A stretch of 64,000 nt of DNA from an uncultured Tateyamaria sp. (GCF_947503385.1 NZ_CANNDO010000002.1:558001-622000), one strand, 5' to 3'; counted from the first letter of the stretch, positions 36,928-45,285 are shown. Notes: a model not told the origin generated them from the letters alone. Program-made: numbers and translations.

Positions 36928-38031
36928 ATGGACCCCACCGCGATCAAGAGGGCCGCGATGCAAATGATCTATCTCGACCTTGCGCTGCGCGGCGGCGGCA
37001 TCACATTGCTTGTGCTGCTTGCAACCCTGCTCTGGTGGGCCCCGATCGGGTGGGAGGGACGGCTGTCCATCACCGCCGTTGCCGCCACCAAATCCGCCTT
37101 TCTGATCACCACGGCGGCGCTGCCTCTGGACCTGCACCCGCTGGTGCTGGCCAACCTCACTTTGCTGACCAGCTTTACGCCCGCCGCGATCACGTGGCTG
37201 ATCATTTCGATCTTTCTCGATCCCCCGTGGCGGCGCTGGCCGTGGATTGTGGCCGCGCTGGCCACCTCCGTGGTTTTTTACGCCAGCCAAGCACGCCCCG
37301 ACACCTACCTGCTTTGCCTGCCCTTTGCCGTGGTGCTCTATGGTGCGCTGCTGGGGCTTGCGCTGTGGTCGGCGCGTGGCGATCTGGTGGAATGCCGCTG
37401 CCGGGCGCGGCCCGGATTTGCCGCCGCCATTGCCGGGCTGGCCCTGTTCCTGACCAGCGCGCAGATGACCGGGCTGATCGACGAGGGCTCCGTGCTGCTG
37501 GCTCTGCTCCAGTCGCTGTCGACCTTGGGCGTGACATTGGCCTTTGCCGCATGGCTGTTGCGCCCGGACGCAAACCGCTGGCCCGGCGAGACCGAGGCAC
37601 CGGCCCTGTCCGCCCTGCCCCTGCCAGAGGACGTTCAGGACCCTGCCCTGATGACCCGCATTCAGTCTGCGATGGCCGCCGGGATCTGGCGCGAAGAGGG
37701 TCTGACCATCGGCGCATTGGCCAGCACACTGGCGGTGCCCGAACACCGCCTGCGCCGTGCAATCAACCGAGGGCTTGGGCACCGCAACTTCTCCAGCTTC
37801 ATCAACCGCGCCCGGATCGAGGCGGCCTGCGCCACGCTTTCCGACCCCGCCCGCATGAATATGACCGTGCTTGAGATTGCCTATGATGTGGGCTTTGCCT
37901 CGGTCGGGCCGTTCAACCGGGCGTTCCGCGCCGAGATCGGGCACAGCCCCACCGAATATCGCCGCATCGCCCTGTCGGGCGACATCGCCGATTCCGCGAA
38001 AGTATCGCCGATCCCTGCAAACCTGCACTGA
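36928..38031 (+). CDS. Membrane-bound AraC-family regulator
   Basis: A 367-residue protein. About seven hydrophobic helices (residues about 20-215) are followed by an AraC/XylS DNA-binding domain at about 250-350. The domain has GALASTLAVPEHRLRRAINR, NFSSFINRARIEAACATL and the second helix-turn-helix VLEIAYDVGFASVGPFNRAF. A membrane sensor with C-terminal AraC output implies sensing at the membrane. An in-frame ATG at 36958 behind AGAGGG is an alternative start. It is followed by a small exported-protein gene. Confidence 0.9.
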   Translation: MDPTAIKRAAMQMIYLDLALRGGGITLLVLLATLLWWAPIGWEGRLSITAVAATKSAFLITTAALPLDLHPLVLANLTLLTSFTPAAITWLIISIFLDPPWRRWPWIVAALATSVVFYASQARPDTYLLCLPFAVVLYGALLGLALWSARGDLVECRCRARPGFAAAIAGLALFLTSAQMTGLIDEGSVLLALLQSLSTLGVTLAFAAWLLRPDANRWPGETEAPALSALPLPEDVQDPALMTRIQSAMAAGIWREEGLTIGALASTLAVPEHRLRRAINRGLGHRNFSSFINRARIEAACATLSDPARMNMTVLEIAYDVGFASVGPFNRAFRAEIGHSPTEYRRIALSGDIADSAKVSPIPANLH

Positions 38032-38109
38032 TTTTCGAAACCGACGCGCATCGGGCGCTGAAACCGCTCAGATGACAGGCATCCCCGCCACGCCAAAGGA
38101 GATGCCAAA

Positions 38110-38295
38110 ATGCGTGACCTTGCTCTTGCCCTTCTGATTGCCATTGCCAGCTACACCCCTGTGGCGGCGCAATCCATGCCAACCCTGCCCCCGGTGGTTT
38201 TTCCAACTGCGGGCACCTTTTGCGGCGTGATGACCCTGTGCCAGCCCAAGGCCACCGCGCCCAAGCCCGAACGGACCGTCACCATCCGCGACTAG
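38110..38295 (+). CDS. Small exported protein (61 residues)
   Basis: A short ORF with a convincing signal peptide (MRDLALALLIAIASYTPVAA|QS) and an AAAGGAG ribosome site 7 nt before the ATG. The mature part is only about 40 residues and proline-rich, with two cysteines (TFCGVMTLCQP) that could form a disulfide. No family is recognised. It sits 78 nt after the AraC regulator gene on the same strand, so it may be its target or cotranscribed. Confidence 0.6.
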   Translation: MRDLALALLIAIASYTPVAAQSMPTLPPVVFPTAGTFCGVMTLCQPKATAPKPERTVTIRD

Positions 38296-38313
38296 GGACC
38301 ATGGCACAGCGGC

Positions 38314-38332
38314 GGCGCGCATCACGCGCGCC
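38314..38332. terminator. Hairpin between convergent small-protein and tape-measure-domain genes
   Basis: GGCGCGC (38314-38320) pairs with GCGCGCC (38326-38332) around a 5-nt loop, directly before the minus-strand stop at 38334 and 19 nt after the plus-strand stop. There is no T run on either side. Confidence 0.4.
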
Positions 38333-38333
38333 G

Positions 38334-38867
38334 TCAGGCGCCGCGCCAATCGACGTGCAGGGGCCGGTCCATCCACGGCAGCGCAACAGTGGCAAGGCTC
38401 CACGGCAATTGCTGCAACAGCATGTCATAGGGGCCGCGGGCGACGCGCAAGGTAGCCGTGCCGGTCGTTGGCGCGTCCAGCAGCCACCCGTCCCTCCGGA
38501 CAAAGCTTTGGCGCAACCCGTCCGCGCTGACATGTTCCATAGGTGGCCACGCCCGACAGACCTGTCGCAGCACTTCGTCACACAGCGCCGCTGCGTCCCG
38601 GCTCACCGGGATGGCGTCCGCTGCGGTGCGCAGCGGCACCCCGCACAAGGTGTTTTCCAACTCCATGACGCCCGATTTTGGGCTGCACCCTCCCAAGGCG
38701 ATATGGTGCAGCAGGCTTGCACCGCGCAGCGCCGCCGCCGGGTTCTGAAAATCGCCGCTGCCGCGCAACAGGCCTGACCTCTGGAACAGCCGTGTCAGAA
38801 AAGGCCAGAACAGAACAAGCCCCGCCACATCGGTCACGCCGTTCTGTTGCAGGTCCTCACCGCGCAT
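38334..38867 (-). CDS. Stand-alone contractile-injection-system tape-measure C-terminal domain protein
   Basis: A 177-residue protein carrying the hallmark blocks of the CIS tape-measure family C-terminus (Afp14/Pvc14 type), in order. They are AGLVLFWPFLTRLFQRSGLL (15-34), ENTLCGVPL (71-79), GLRQSFVRRDGWLL (117-130), DMLLQQLPW (148-156) and PWMDRPLHVDW (164-174). Family members are normally several hundred to over a thousand residues, so this is a lone domain or remnant. No sheath, tube or baseplate genes are nearby. AGGAAAG precedes the ATG. It lies 21 nt after a YbiI-like gene. Confidence 0.72.
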   Translation of the reverse strand: MRGEDLQQNGVTDVAGLVLFWPFLTRLFQRSGLLRGSGDFQNPAAALRGASLLHHIALGGCSPKSGVMELENTLCGVPLRTAADAIPVSRDAAALCDEVLRQVCRAWPPMEHVSADGLRQSFVRRDGWLLDAPTTGTATLRVARGPYDMLLQQLPWSLATVALPWMDRPLHVDWRGA

Positions 38868-38888
38868 CGCTGGCCACTTTCCTGCCGC

Positions 38889-39158
38889 TCACTTCAACTG
38901 ACTGTCTTTCGATCCGCGCCGGTTGATCCCGCCCCGCACCTTATACGCCGCGTCGCGTTCGGCCACGCAATCGACGCACAGTTTCACCCCCGGAACGGCC
39001 TGCCGTCGGGCCTCGGGGATCGGTTCTTCGCATTCCGCACAATGGGTCAGGCTCTCGCCCTGCGGCTGACGTCGCGCCTTCATCCGCGCCAACTCATCCG
39101 CGACCGACGCTTCGATCTGTTCGCTCACCGCCCCGTCTTTCGCCCATCCGCCAGCCAT
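38889..39158 (-). CDS. DksA/TraR-type zinc-finger protein, YbiI-like
   Basis: An 89-residue protein with the YbiI layout: GGWAKDGAVSEQIEA at the N-terminus, a C4 zinc finger Cys40/Cys43/Cys61/Cys64 (THCAECEEPIPEARR, GVKLCVDC), and the terminal NRRGSKDSQLK. Such proteins are related to DksA but lack the long coiled coil; phages often carry them. The start is set at 39158, because the longer frame crosses a repeat element. It is likely cotranscribed with the tape-measure-domain gene. Confidence 0.9.
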   Translation of the reverse strand: MAGGWAKDGAVSEQIEASVADELARMKARRQPQGESLTHCAECEEPIPEARRQAVPGVKLCVDCVAERDAAYKVRGGINRRGSKDSQLK

Positions 39159-39170
39159 GATGCCTCTTTC

Positions 39171-39212
39171 GTCTCTGTCCCTAAAAAATCCCCCCCGGAG
39201 GGCCGGTTTGCC
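39171..39212. repeat. Roseobacter-type intergenic repeat, copy 2
   Basis: GTCTCTGTCCCTAAAAAATC, then a C run, GGAGGGCCGGTTTGCC. It matches 42511-42550 almost base for base, and its TCTCTGTCCC...AATC end matches the inverse of 3186-3204. It lies immediately upstream of the YbiI-like gene. Confidence 0.7.
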
Positions 39213-39298
39213 AAGGTGCAAACCTTAAGGAATTGTAAATTCGTCTCTGTAACCCATTGTTTTTTGGTGCCCGCCCCCCTGTCCCAGCGTGGGACAGC

Positions 39299-40264
39299 TC
39301 AGCGGCCCACCTCCAGAACCCGGTCGATCATTTCCTGCGTGCCGCGCGAAAATTCCAGCGAACAGGGATAGTCTACCCCCTCCCGCACCGACCTGCAAAA
39401 TGCCTCCACCTGCAACTCATAATGCCGCGCGGCGGGAAAGCGGATCGTCTCCACCGCCAGCCCACCCCGATGCCATTCAATCCGCGCCTCCCCAAAGACC
39501 TGCGCATTGAACGGGGCCGTCAGGCGGATCACCCCCTCCTCCCCGTGAAAGCACATCTCCTGATAGGGATGCATCCGGATCGATACATAGGCGGAATAGG
39601 TCACGTCTCCAAACCGGGCCTGCACATCCGCAAAGGTGTCGTATCCGTCCTCCAGCATTACCCGCGCCGAGATGTCCGAGGCCTCCGTCCCCAGCACGTA
39701 GCGGGCCGAGCCGAACACATAGACCCCGATGTCCCGCAGCCCTCCACCCCCCGTTTCGGCGCGGTTGCGGATATTGCCCACATCCGCCCGGTTGTCGAAG
39801 GAAAAGGCTCCCGTCACGTGCCGCACCCGCCCGATGGCCCCGTCCGCCACCATCTGCCGCGCCTGCTGCCATTGCGGGTGATGGACGATCATGTAGGCTT
39901 CCGCCGCCAGCTTGCCTGATGCGTCCCGCGCCGCGATCAGTTGGTCGAATTCCTGCGCCTGCATCGTGATCGGCTTTTCGCACAGCACGTGCTTGCCTGC
40001 GGCCAGCGCTTTCACTGTCCACTCCACATGCATGTGATTGGGCATTGGGATGTAGACCGCGTCGATACGCGGGTCGTCCAGCAGCGCGTCATAACTGTCA
40101 TGCACCGCAATCCCCGGACAGAACGCCGCAAAGGGGCCTGCCTTGGCCACGTCCCGCGTCGCAACCGCCGCCAGTTCCGCGCCGCGCGCCGCGTGGATTG
40201 CAGGCCCCATATGCTCGCGCGCAAATTTCGCCGCCCCCAAGATCCCCCATCTGACCGTTTCCAT
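39299..40264 (-). CDS. Gfo/Idh/MocA-family oxidoreductase
   Basis: A 321-residue NAD(P)-dependent dehydrogenase. The N-terminal Rossmann domain has WGILGAAKFAREH (about 6-18) and the cofactor/catalytic motif HVLCEKPITMQ (about 92-102). The C-terminal alpha/beta domain carries ETGGGGLRDIGVYVFGSARYVLG. The family oxidises sugars or inositols; the substrate is not predictable. The start at 40264 has GAAAGG upstream; the longer frame adds a Ser/Arg-rich non-family stretch. It is divergent from the dipeptidase gene. Confidence 0.92.
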   Translation of the reverse strand: METVRWGILGAAKFAREHMGPAIHAARGAELAAVATRDVAKAGPFAAFCPGIAVHDSYDALLDDPRIDAVYIPMPNHMHVEWTVKALAAGKHVLCEKPITMQAQEFDQLIAARDASGKLAAEAYMIVHHPQWQQARQMVADGAIGRVRHVTGAFSFDNRADVGNIRNRAETGGGGLRDIGVYVFGSARYVLGTEASDISARVMLEDGYDTFADVQARFGDVTYSAYVSIRMHPYQEMCFHGEEGVIRLTAPFNAQVFGEARIEWHRGGLAVETIRFPAARHYELQVEAFCRSVREGVDYPCSLEFSRGTQEMIDRVLEVGR

Positions 40265-40356
40265 GCCCGCACCTTTCCTCATGTCATGCCGTCTCGTCAG
40301 GGTGGCGCGGGTGCGGTGCGATTGTCTAGGGTGCATCCAACATCGGAGAGGGCGCG

Positions 40357-41532
40357 ATGCGGATTTTGAAACGTCTGGGGCTGGGTCTGCTGCTCCTTCT
40401 GATCGTCGGCACAATTGCCTTTCTTGCCATCGCGCCGGGATATGTCGAACGGTCGCGCAATGCGATCCTGCCCGGTGGCCCTTACCCCGTCTCTGACGCG
40501 TCCCAAGCGCTGCACGACACGCTGGTGGTGGGCGACTGGCACGCTGACAGCCTTTTGTGGCAGCGTAGCATCGCCAAACGCGGCGACCGGGGTCACGTGG
40601 ACGTGCCCCGCCTGATCGAGGGCGGCGTGGCGCTACAGGTCTTTGCCGCCGTGACCAAATCGCCCGCCGGGCAGAACATCACTGCCAATTCCGCCGACGC
40701 CTTCGACAACATCACCCCGCTTGCTATTGGCCAGCTCTGGCCGCCGCGCACATGGACCTCGCTTAGCGAACGCGCGATCTACCAGGCCGAGCGGCTGCAC
40801 CGCGTCGCGGCCCGCAGGCCGGATCATCTGACCGTGATCACGTCCCGCGCAGGCCTTGAGGCGCATGTTGAGGCGCGCGCGGCGGGCAGTGTTGCGGTGG
40901 GTGGGCTACTGGGGATCGAAGGGGCGCACGCGCTCGAAGGGGACATGGCCAATCTCGACCGGCTCGAAGCGGCGGGGCACCGCATCATCGGCCTGCACCA
41001 CTTTTTCGACAACGCATTGGGCGGGTCGCTGCATGGCCTGAGCAATGCTGGCCTCACAGAGTTTGGCCGCTCCGTCGTGCGTGAGGTCGAGGCGCGCGGC
41101 ATGGTCCTTGACCTTGCACATTCCAGCCCCGCCGTCGCCCGCGACGTGATCGCGATGACCGACATGCCCGTGATTGTCAGCCACACCGGCCTGCATGGGT
41201 TATGCCCGAACAAGCGTAATTACGAAGACGACCTGATGCGCGCCGTCGCCGCATCGGGCGGCGTGATTGGCATGGGGTTTTGGCGCACGGCACTGTACCG
41301 GGACACCACGCCGCAGACCATCGCCGCCACGATCCGGCAGGCGGTGGACACGGTTGGCGCCGATCACGTGTCGCTGGGGTCAGATTTTGACGGCTCCGTC
41401 GCCACCAGCTTTGACGCCACGGGCCTGCCTGCACTCACTCACGCGCTGCGCGATGCAGGGCTAGACGATGCGACTATTGCCAAGGTCATGGGCGCAAATA
41501 TGGTGCGCGTGTTGCGCGCGCGGCTGGACTAA
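40357..41532 (+). CDS. Membrane-anchored dipeptidase (M19, renal dipeptidase type)
   Basis: A 391-residue zinc dipeptidase. One N-terminal membrane anchor (about 7-27, LGLGLLLLLIVGTIAFLAI) places the enzyme outside the cytoplasm. Metal ligands appear as WHAD (His62, Asp64), the bridging Glu in GLLGIEGAHAL, and histidines in LDLAHSSPA and VSHTGL. The late DHVSLGSDFDG is also typical. Substrates are dipeptides. Its TAA overlaps the converging stop by 4 nt. Confidence 0.92.
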   Translation: MRILKRLGLGLLLLLIVGTIAFLAIAPGYVERSRNAILPGGPYPVSDASQALHDTLVVGDWHADSLLWQRSIAKRGDRGHVDVPRLIEGGVALQVFAAVTKSPAGQNITANSADAFDNITPLAIGQLWPPRTWTSLSERAIYQAERLHRVAARRPDHLTVITSRAGLEAHVEARAAGSVAVGGLLGIEGAHALEGDMANLDRLEAAGHRIIGLHHFFDNALGGSLHGLSNAGLTEFGRSVVREVEARGMVLDLAHSSPAVARDVIAMTDMPVIVSHTGLHGLCPNKRNYEDDLMRAVAASGGVIGMGFWRTALYRDTTPQTIAATIRQAVDTVGADHVSLGSDFDGSVATSFDATGLPALTHALRDAGLDDATIAKVMGANMVRVLRARLD

Positions 41533-42446
41533 AGCCCGGTGCGGGCGCAAAACCGATCCACCAGATCAGGCGCGCTCACATCAAGGCATTGATCGCCAAA
41601 ATACCACCACACGAACTTGTCATAGGCCCGCCGTTTCGGGGGGCGCTGCAATATGTTCCGCAAAGCGTCCGCGCTCTGCGCCACATCCGCCACATGGTGA
41701 AAATCAGCCCGCCCGCACAGGATCACCGGCTTGCGGTGCAAATAGGCTTCGACCCCCACAGCGGAGTTTATGGTGATCACCCGGTCCGCTGCTGCAATCA
41801 GATCGTGAATGTTTCCGTCGCTCACCTGCAGATGCGGAAAACGCGCCTGCATCTCGCGCAACCCTTCTGATGTTGCAGGATCACTGTCGCGCGGATGCGT
41901 TTTGACCATAACGGGGCCGTCCACCGCCGCACAGGTCGCAGACAGCATCTCCCACCGATCAAGGTAGCATGTCTCGCCCACCACCCGGTGCCCTTCGGAT
42001 TGCAGAAACACTGCGGCGCGCACCGTACCCGGGTCCGTCACAGCCTCGGGCTGGTCATAGCGCGATGTCCGGCGGCCCACGATCCGTTGCCGCACGCGGC
42101 GAAAGAACGGTCGCGCCACCTCCGGATCGACATCGTCCGGCACAAACCGCTTGTCCGCAATCGACGAAAACGCCCGAATGCCCTGCGGGTCGAAATTCCA
42201 AAACGGATAGATATAGGCGACATCAGCATTCCGCGCGCGCGGATGGGCAAACCGGCCATGGTGGATCACATGGATCGCATGGTCCGCCTCCACTGTCTCG
42301 GGCAATGTCTCTCGGTCGAGAATGGCAACTTCAAACGGGATACCGCGCGCTTCGAGCCCTTCGGTCACGCGCAGGTAAAATCGGTGCAGTCCCGCACCGC
42401 CCAAGCTCAGCCACGATCGTGGTACGTGAAAAACAACCTCATGCAT
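41529..42446 (-). CDS. Capsule-type polysaccharide biosynthesis protein / glycosyltransferase
   Basis: A 305-residue protein resembling KpsS/KpsC-like (capsule_synth) proteins. Its C-terminal half has VMVKTHPRDSDPAT, VSDGNIHDLIAAADRVITIN and AVGVEAYLHRKPVILCGRADFH. The S/T-x-x-G-x-E-A loop is the usual sugar-nucleotide-binding region of this GT-B family. The start is set at 42446 (MHEVVFHVPRSWLSLGG); the longer frame enters an intergenic repeat. No other capsule genes are adjacent. Confidence 0.75.
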   Translation of the reverse strand: MHEVVFHVPRSWLSLGGAGLHRFYLRVTEGLEARGIPFEVAILDRETLPETVEADHAIHVIHHGRFAHPRARNADVAYIYPFWNFDPQGIRAFSSIADKRFVPDDVDPEVARPFFRRVRQRIVGRRTSRYDQPEAVTDPGTVRAAVFLQSEGHRVVGETCYLDRWEMLSATCAAVDGPVMVKTHPRDSDPATSEGLREMQARFPHLQVSDGNIHDLIAAADRVITINSAVGVEAYLHRKPVILCGRADFHHVADVAQSADALRNILQRPPKRRAYDKFVWWYFGDQCLDVSAPDLVDRFCARTGL

Positions 42447-42510
42447 TCCGCGCACAGTACCTCCGCCCGCCACCGGACAAAAGCGTCCATCTGGCGCGCG
42501 ACCGTCCCTG

Positions 42511-42550
42511 TCTCTGTCCAAAAAAATCCCCCCCGGAGGGCCGATTTGCC
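42511..42550. repeat. Roseobacter-type intergenic repeat, copy 3
   Basis: TCTCTGTCCAAAAAAATCCC, then CCCCGGAGGGCCGATTTGCC: near-identical to the element at 39171-39212 and in the same orientation. It separates the capsule-type gene start from the rpoH end. Confidence 0.7.
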
Positions 42551-42623
42551 GTCAAGTCACCCCTGCAAATCAAAAGAGGCCCCGCCCGAAGGCAGAGCCC
42601 CTGTCATGTCGCATCGCCGGAGG

Positions 42624-43520
42624 TCACGCGGGGGCCAGCAACCCCTTGGCCTTGGCGATTTCACGCATCTTCTTTTGCAGCTTTTCGAACGCGCGCACCT
42701 CAATCTGGCGAATACGTTCGCGGCTGACGCCATATTCTCCCGACAGGTCTTCGAGCGTCACCGGTTGATCCGACAGACGGCGCTGAGTCAGGATGTCCTT
42801 TTCGCGTTCGTTAAGCACATCCAGCGCTTCGGCCAGCATCTCGCGGCGCACTTCCAATTCGTCGCGCGCCTCGTAGTCGGCGGCCTGATCGGCGTCTTCG
42901 TCCTCGAGCCAGTCCTGCCATTGCATCGTGCCTTCGCCTTCGGAACCGACGGTCGCGTTCAGCGATGCGTCCCCTCCAGACAGGCGGCGATTCATCGAAA
43001 TAACCTCGGCCTCGGTCACGCCCAGATCGGTTGCGATCTGTTTGACGTTTTCGGGGCGCAGGTCACCCTCTTCCAACGCGCCGATCTTGGCCTTGGCCTT
43101 GCGCAGGTTGAAAAACAGCTTTTTCTGCGCCGACGTTGTGCCCAGCTTCACGAGACTCCAGGACCGCAGGATGTATTCCTGGATCGAGGCGCGAATCCAC
43201 CACATTGCATAGGTCGCCAGACGGAACCCCTTTTCGGGATCAAACCGTTTCACGGCCTGCATCAGACCCACATTCGCCTCCGAGATCACCTCGGCCTGCG
43301 GCAGGCCATAGCCCCGGTAACCCATCGCGATCTTGGCCGCGAGGCGCAGGTGCGACGTGACCATCTTGTGGGCCGCGCCTGTGTCTTCTTTCTCGACCCA
43401 GGCCTTGGCCAGCATGTATTCTTCTTCCGGTTCCAACAGCGGGAACTTGCGGATCTCCTGCATATAGCGGTTCAGACCACCTTCGGGGGTGGGCGCTGGC
43501 AGATTTGCGTAATTGGCCAT
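42624..43520 (-). CDS. rpoH: Heat-shock sigma factor RpoH (sigma-32)
   Basis: A 298-residue sigma-70-family factor. Region 2 is NVGLMQAVKRFDPEKGFRLATYAMWWIRASI (seen as two blocks, about 83-113). The diagnostic RpoH box QKKLFFNLRK is at 132-141. Region 4.2 ends with LEDLSGEYGVSRERIRQIEV and RAFEKLQKKM. It directs transcription of chaperones and proteases. The start at 43520 has AGGAGGG 7 nt upstream. Rhodobacterales often carry two rpoH copies; only this one is in the window. Confidence 0.96.
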   Translation of the reverse strand: MANYANLPAPTPEGGLNRYMQEIRKFPLLEPEEEYMLAKAWVEKEDTGAAHKMVTSHLRLAAKIAMGYRGYGLPQAEVISEANVGLMQAVKRFDPEKGFRLATYAMWWIRASIQEYILRSWSLVKLGTTSAQKKLFFNLRKAKAKIGALEEGDLRPENVKQIATDLGVTEAEVISMNRRLSGGDASLNATVGSEGEGTMQWQDWLEDEDADQAADYEARDELEVRREMLAEALDVLNEREKDILTQRRLSDQPVTLEDLSGEYGVSRERIRQIEVRAFEKLQKKMREIAKAKGLLAPA

Positions 43521-43694
43521 GATATCCCTCCTGGACTGCCCAATGTTTACGGGCTTAACATGCATATGGTGTCGGCAACGCCTCCCGACAAGAGGCAATG
43601 ACCTGTTGCAGCCACATTACCAAACCGTTCGGTTCAGTTGCAGGGGCAATACTGTGTGCTCACGCGCATGTGCTGTGATGTTGCAAGAGGGTGA

Positions 43695-43732
43695 AATTTT
43701 CCTTTGGAACCGGTTGGTTCCGAAGGAAAATT
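43695..43732 (-). terminator. Long hairpin between rluD and rpoH
   Basis: Two 17-nt arms, 43695-43711 and 43716-43732, are complementary apart from one T/G position, which would be a U-G wobble in the plus-strand transcript. The loop is GGTT. It lies 27 nt past the rluD stop, in the 238-nt gap before rpoH. No clear T run follows on the minus strand, so it could end rluD transcripts or fold in the rpoH leader. Confidence 0.6.
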
Positions 43733-43758
43733 GCCACAAAATGTTACAAAACCGGGCC

Positions 43759-44787
43759 TCAGCCCTGATCCAACGCCGCCAAAAGCTGTTGAAAATCATC
43801 CGGGAGTGCCGCTTCGAAGCGTAGTTTTTCGCCGCTTACCGGATGATCAAATCCAAGCACAGCCGCGTGCAGGGCCTGTCGCCGAAATCCTGCAACCGCG
43901 GTTAAGGCCGCGTCCGACAGGCAACCGCGCGCCAGTTTGCGCCGCCCGCCATAGACCGGGTCTCCGACTAGCCCATGTCCCGCATGGGCCATATGGACGC
44001 GGATCTGATGTGTGCGCCCCGTCTCCAGCCGGCATTCCACCTGCGCCAGCACCGGCGGCGTACCGTAGGACGCCAGCACACGGGCGCGGGTTACGGCGTG
44101 ACGCCCACCCTCGAACAGCACGGCCTGTCGCTGACGGTCGGTCTTGTGGCGGGCGAGTTGGGTGGTGATCTTGAGCACATTGCCCGGCTCGAATGAGGTC
44201 CCCCGCACGCCACGCAGACGCGGATCACCCGCGTCCGGCACGCCATAGACCAGCGCGCGATAAGCGCGTTCTGCCGTATGTGCCGCGAATTGCGCGGCAA
44301 GCCCCTGATGGGCGGCGTCCGTCTTGGCCACAACCAGCAGACCGCTGGTGTCCTTGTCGATGCGGTGCACGATGCCGGGACGTTTCATACCGCCCACGCC
44401 GGACAGTGCATCGCCGAAATGGAACATCAGCGCGTTCACCAGCGTGCCCGACGGCGTGCCGGGGGCCGGATGCACCACCATACCCGCCGGTTTGTCGATC
44501 ACGATCAGGTCGGCATCCTCGTGCACAACGACCAGCGGGATATCCTCGGGCTCCAGATGGCTGTCCTGCGCCTCGGCCACCGTGACCTCGATTACCGCCC
44601 CTTCGGCCACACGCGCCTTGGGGTTGGTCACAACCGTCCGGTCCACCTGCACGGCACCGTCCTCGATCAGCCGGGCCAACCGGGTCCGCGACAGCGTTGC
44701 CGCCTCTGGCACGTCGCGGGCAATGGCCTTATCAAGACGTGCAGGCGGTGCGGCGCCAATGACAAAGGATATGCGGTTGGACGACAT
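43759..44787 (-). CDS. rluD: Ribosomal large-subunit pseudouridine synthase RluD-type
   Basis: A 342-residue enzyme making pseudouridines in helix 69 of 23S rRNA. The N-terminal S4 domain (about 15-75; SRTRLARLIEDGAVQVDRTV) is followed by the catalytic domain. The catalytic Asp144 is in GIVHRIDKDTSGLLVVAK, and ETGRTHQIRVHMAHAGHGLVGDPVYG lies near the end. The start is set at 44787. Its 5' end overlaps the 5' end of the divergent DUF6476 gene by 17 nt. Confidence 0.93.
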   Translation of the reverse strand: MSSNRISFVIGAAPPARLDKAIARDVPEAATLSRTRLARLIEDGAVQVDRTVVTNPKARVAEGAVIEVTVAEAQDSHLEPEDIPLVVVHEDADLIVIDKPAGMVVHPAPGTPSGTLVNALMFHFGDALSGVGGMKRPGIVHRIDKDTSGLLVVAKTDAAHQGLAAQFAAHTAERAYRALVYGVPDAGDPRLRGVRGTSFEPGNVLKITTQLARHKTDRQRQAVLFEGGRHAVTRARVLASYGTPPVLAQVECRLETGRTHQIRVHMAHAGHGLVGDPVYGGRRKLARGCLSDAALTAVAGFRRQALHAAVLGFDHPVSGEKLRFEAALPDDFQQLLAALDQG

Positions 44788-45085
44788 TGAGACCCCTCCG
44801 GAACCGGCGAATCTGCGGTTCCTGCGCCGTTTGGTGACGGTTCTGACCGCCATCATGATTTGCGGCGTTGTAACGGTGGTGGGTTTGCTTGTCATCCGCC
44901 TGAATGCCGACCCTGCCCGCCTGCCCCTGCCTGACCGGATCACGCTGCCCGATGGCGTTGTGGCAACCGCGTTCACGGTGGGCCCGGACTGGTACGCGAT
45001 CGTCACCCAAGACGACCAAATCCTGATCTACGATCAAGTGACCGGCACATTGCGCCAGACCATAATGATCGGCGACGAGCCATAG
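44771..45085 (+). CDS. DUF6476-family small membrane protein
   Basis: A 104-residue protein with one membrane helix (about 21-44, LVTVLTAIMICGVVTVVGLLVI). The short outer domain has PARLPLPDRITLPDGVVATAF, TVGPDWYAIVTQDDQILIYD and GTLRQTI. The family is found in Rhodobacteraceae, and its function is unknown. ATG at 44771 is preceded by AAAGGAT. The first 17 nt lie inside the rluD 5' end on the other strand, so its ribosome site and leader are within the rluD coding region. Confidence 0.82.
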   Translation: MRLDDIETPPEPANLRFLRRLVTVLTAIMICGVVTVVGLLVIRLNADPARLPLPDRITLPDGVVATAFTVGPDWYAIVTQDDQILIYDQVTGTLRQTIMIGDEP

Positions 45086-45208
45086 GCTCTGGCGTGCCGG
45101 ACGAGGGTGATTGAGGATCAGCGTGCGAGCGTGGTCAGCACCGTTGGCGGACCGTTCTGGCGCACGGGCGGGTGCTGAAACAGGGCAACAGAAGGTTATT
45201 GTGAGGGG

Positions 45209-45285
45209 TGGTACCACCGCCCCGGCTCGAACGGGGGACCTCCTGATCCACAATCAGGCGCTCTAACCAACTGAGCTACGGCGGC
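45209..45285 (-). tRNA. tRNA-His (anticodon GTG), alphaproteobacterial form lacking G-1
   Basis: Full cloverleaf: acceptor GCCGCCG / CGGTGGT, D arm GCTCAGTTGGTTAGAGC, anticodon loop TTGTGGA, T arm CCCCG-TTCGAGC-CGGGG, discriminator A73, encoded CCA (45209-45211). Position -1 in the gene is T, not G, and 1:72 is G:U. Most bacteria need G-1:C73 for histidyl-tRNA synthetase. Many alphaproteobacteria use this alternative identity set. Confidence 0.95.

Noticed and set aside
38334-39158. Prophage remnant
   Set aside because: The YbiI-like and tape-measure-type genes hint at phage ancestry, but no integrase, attachment repeats, capsid or lysis genes are present, and composition does not change.
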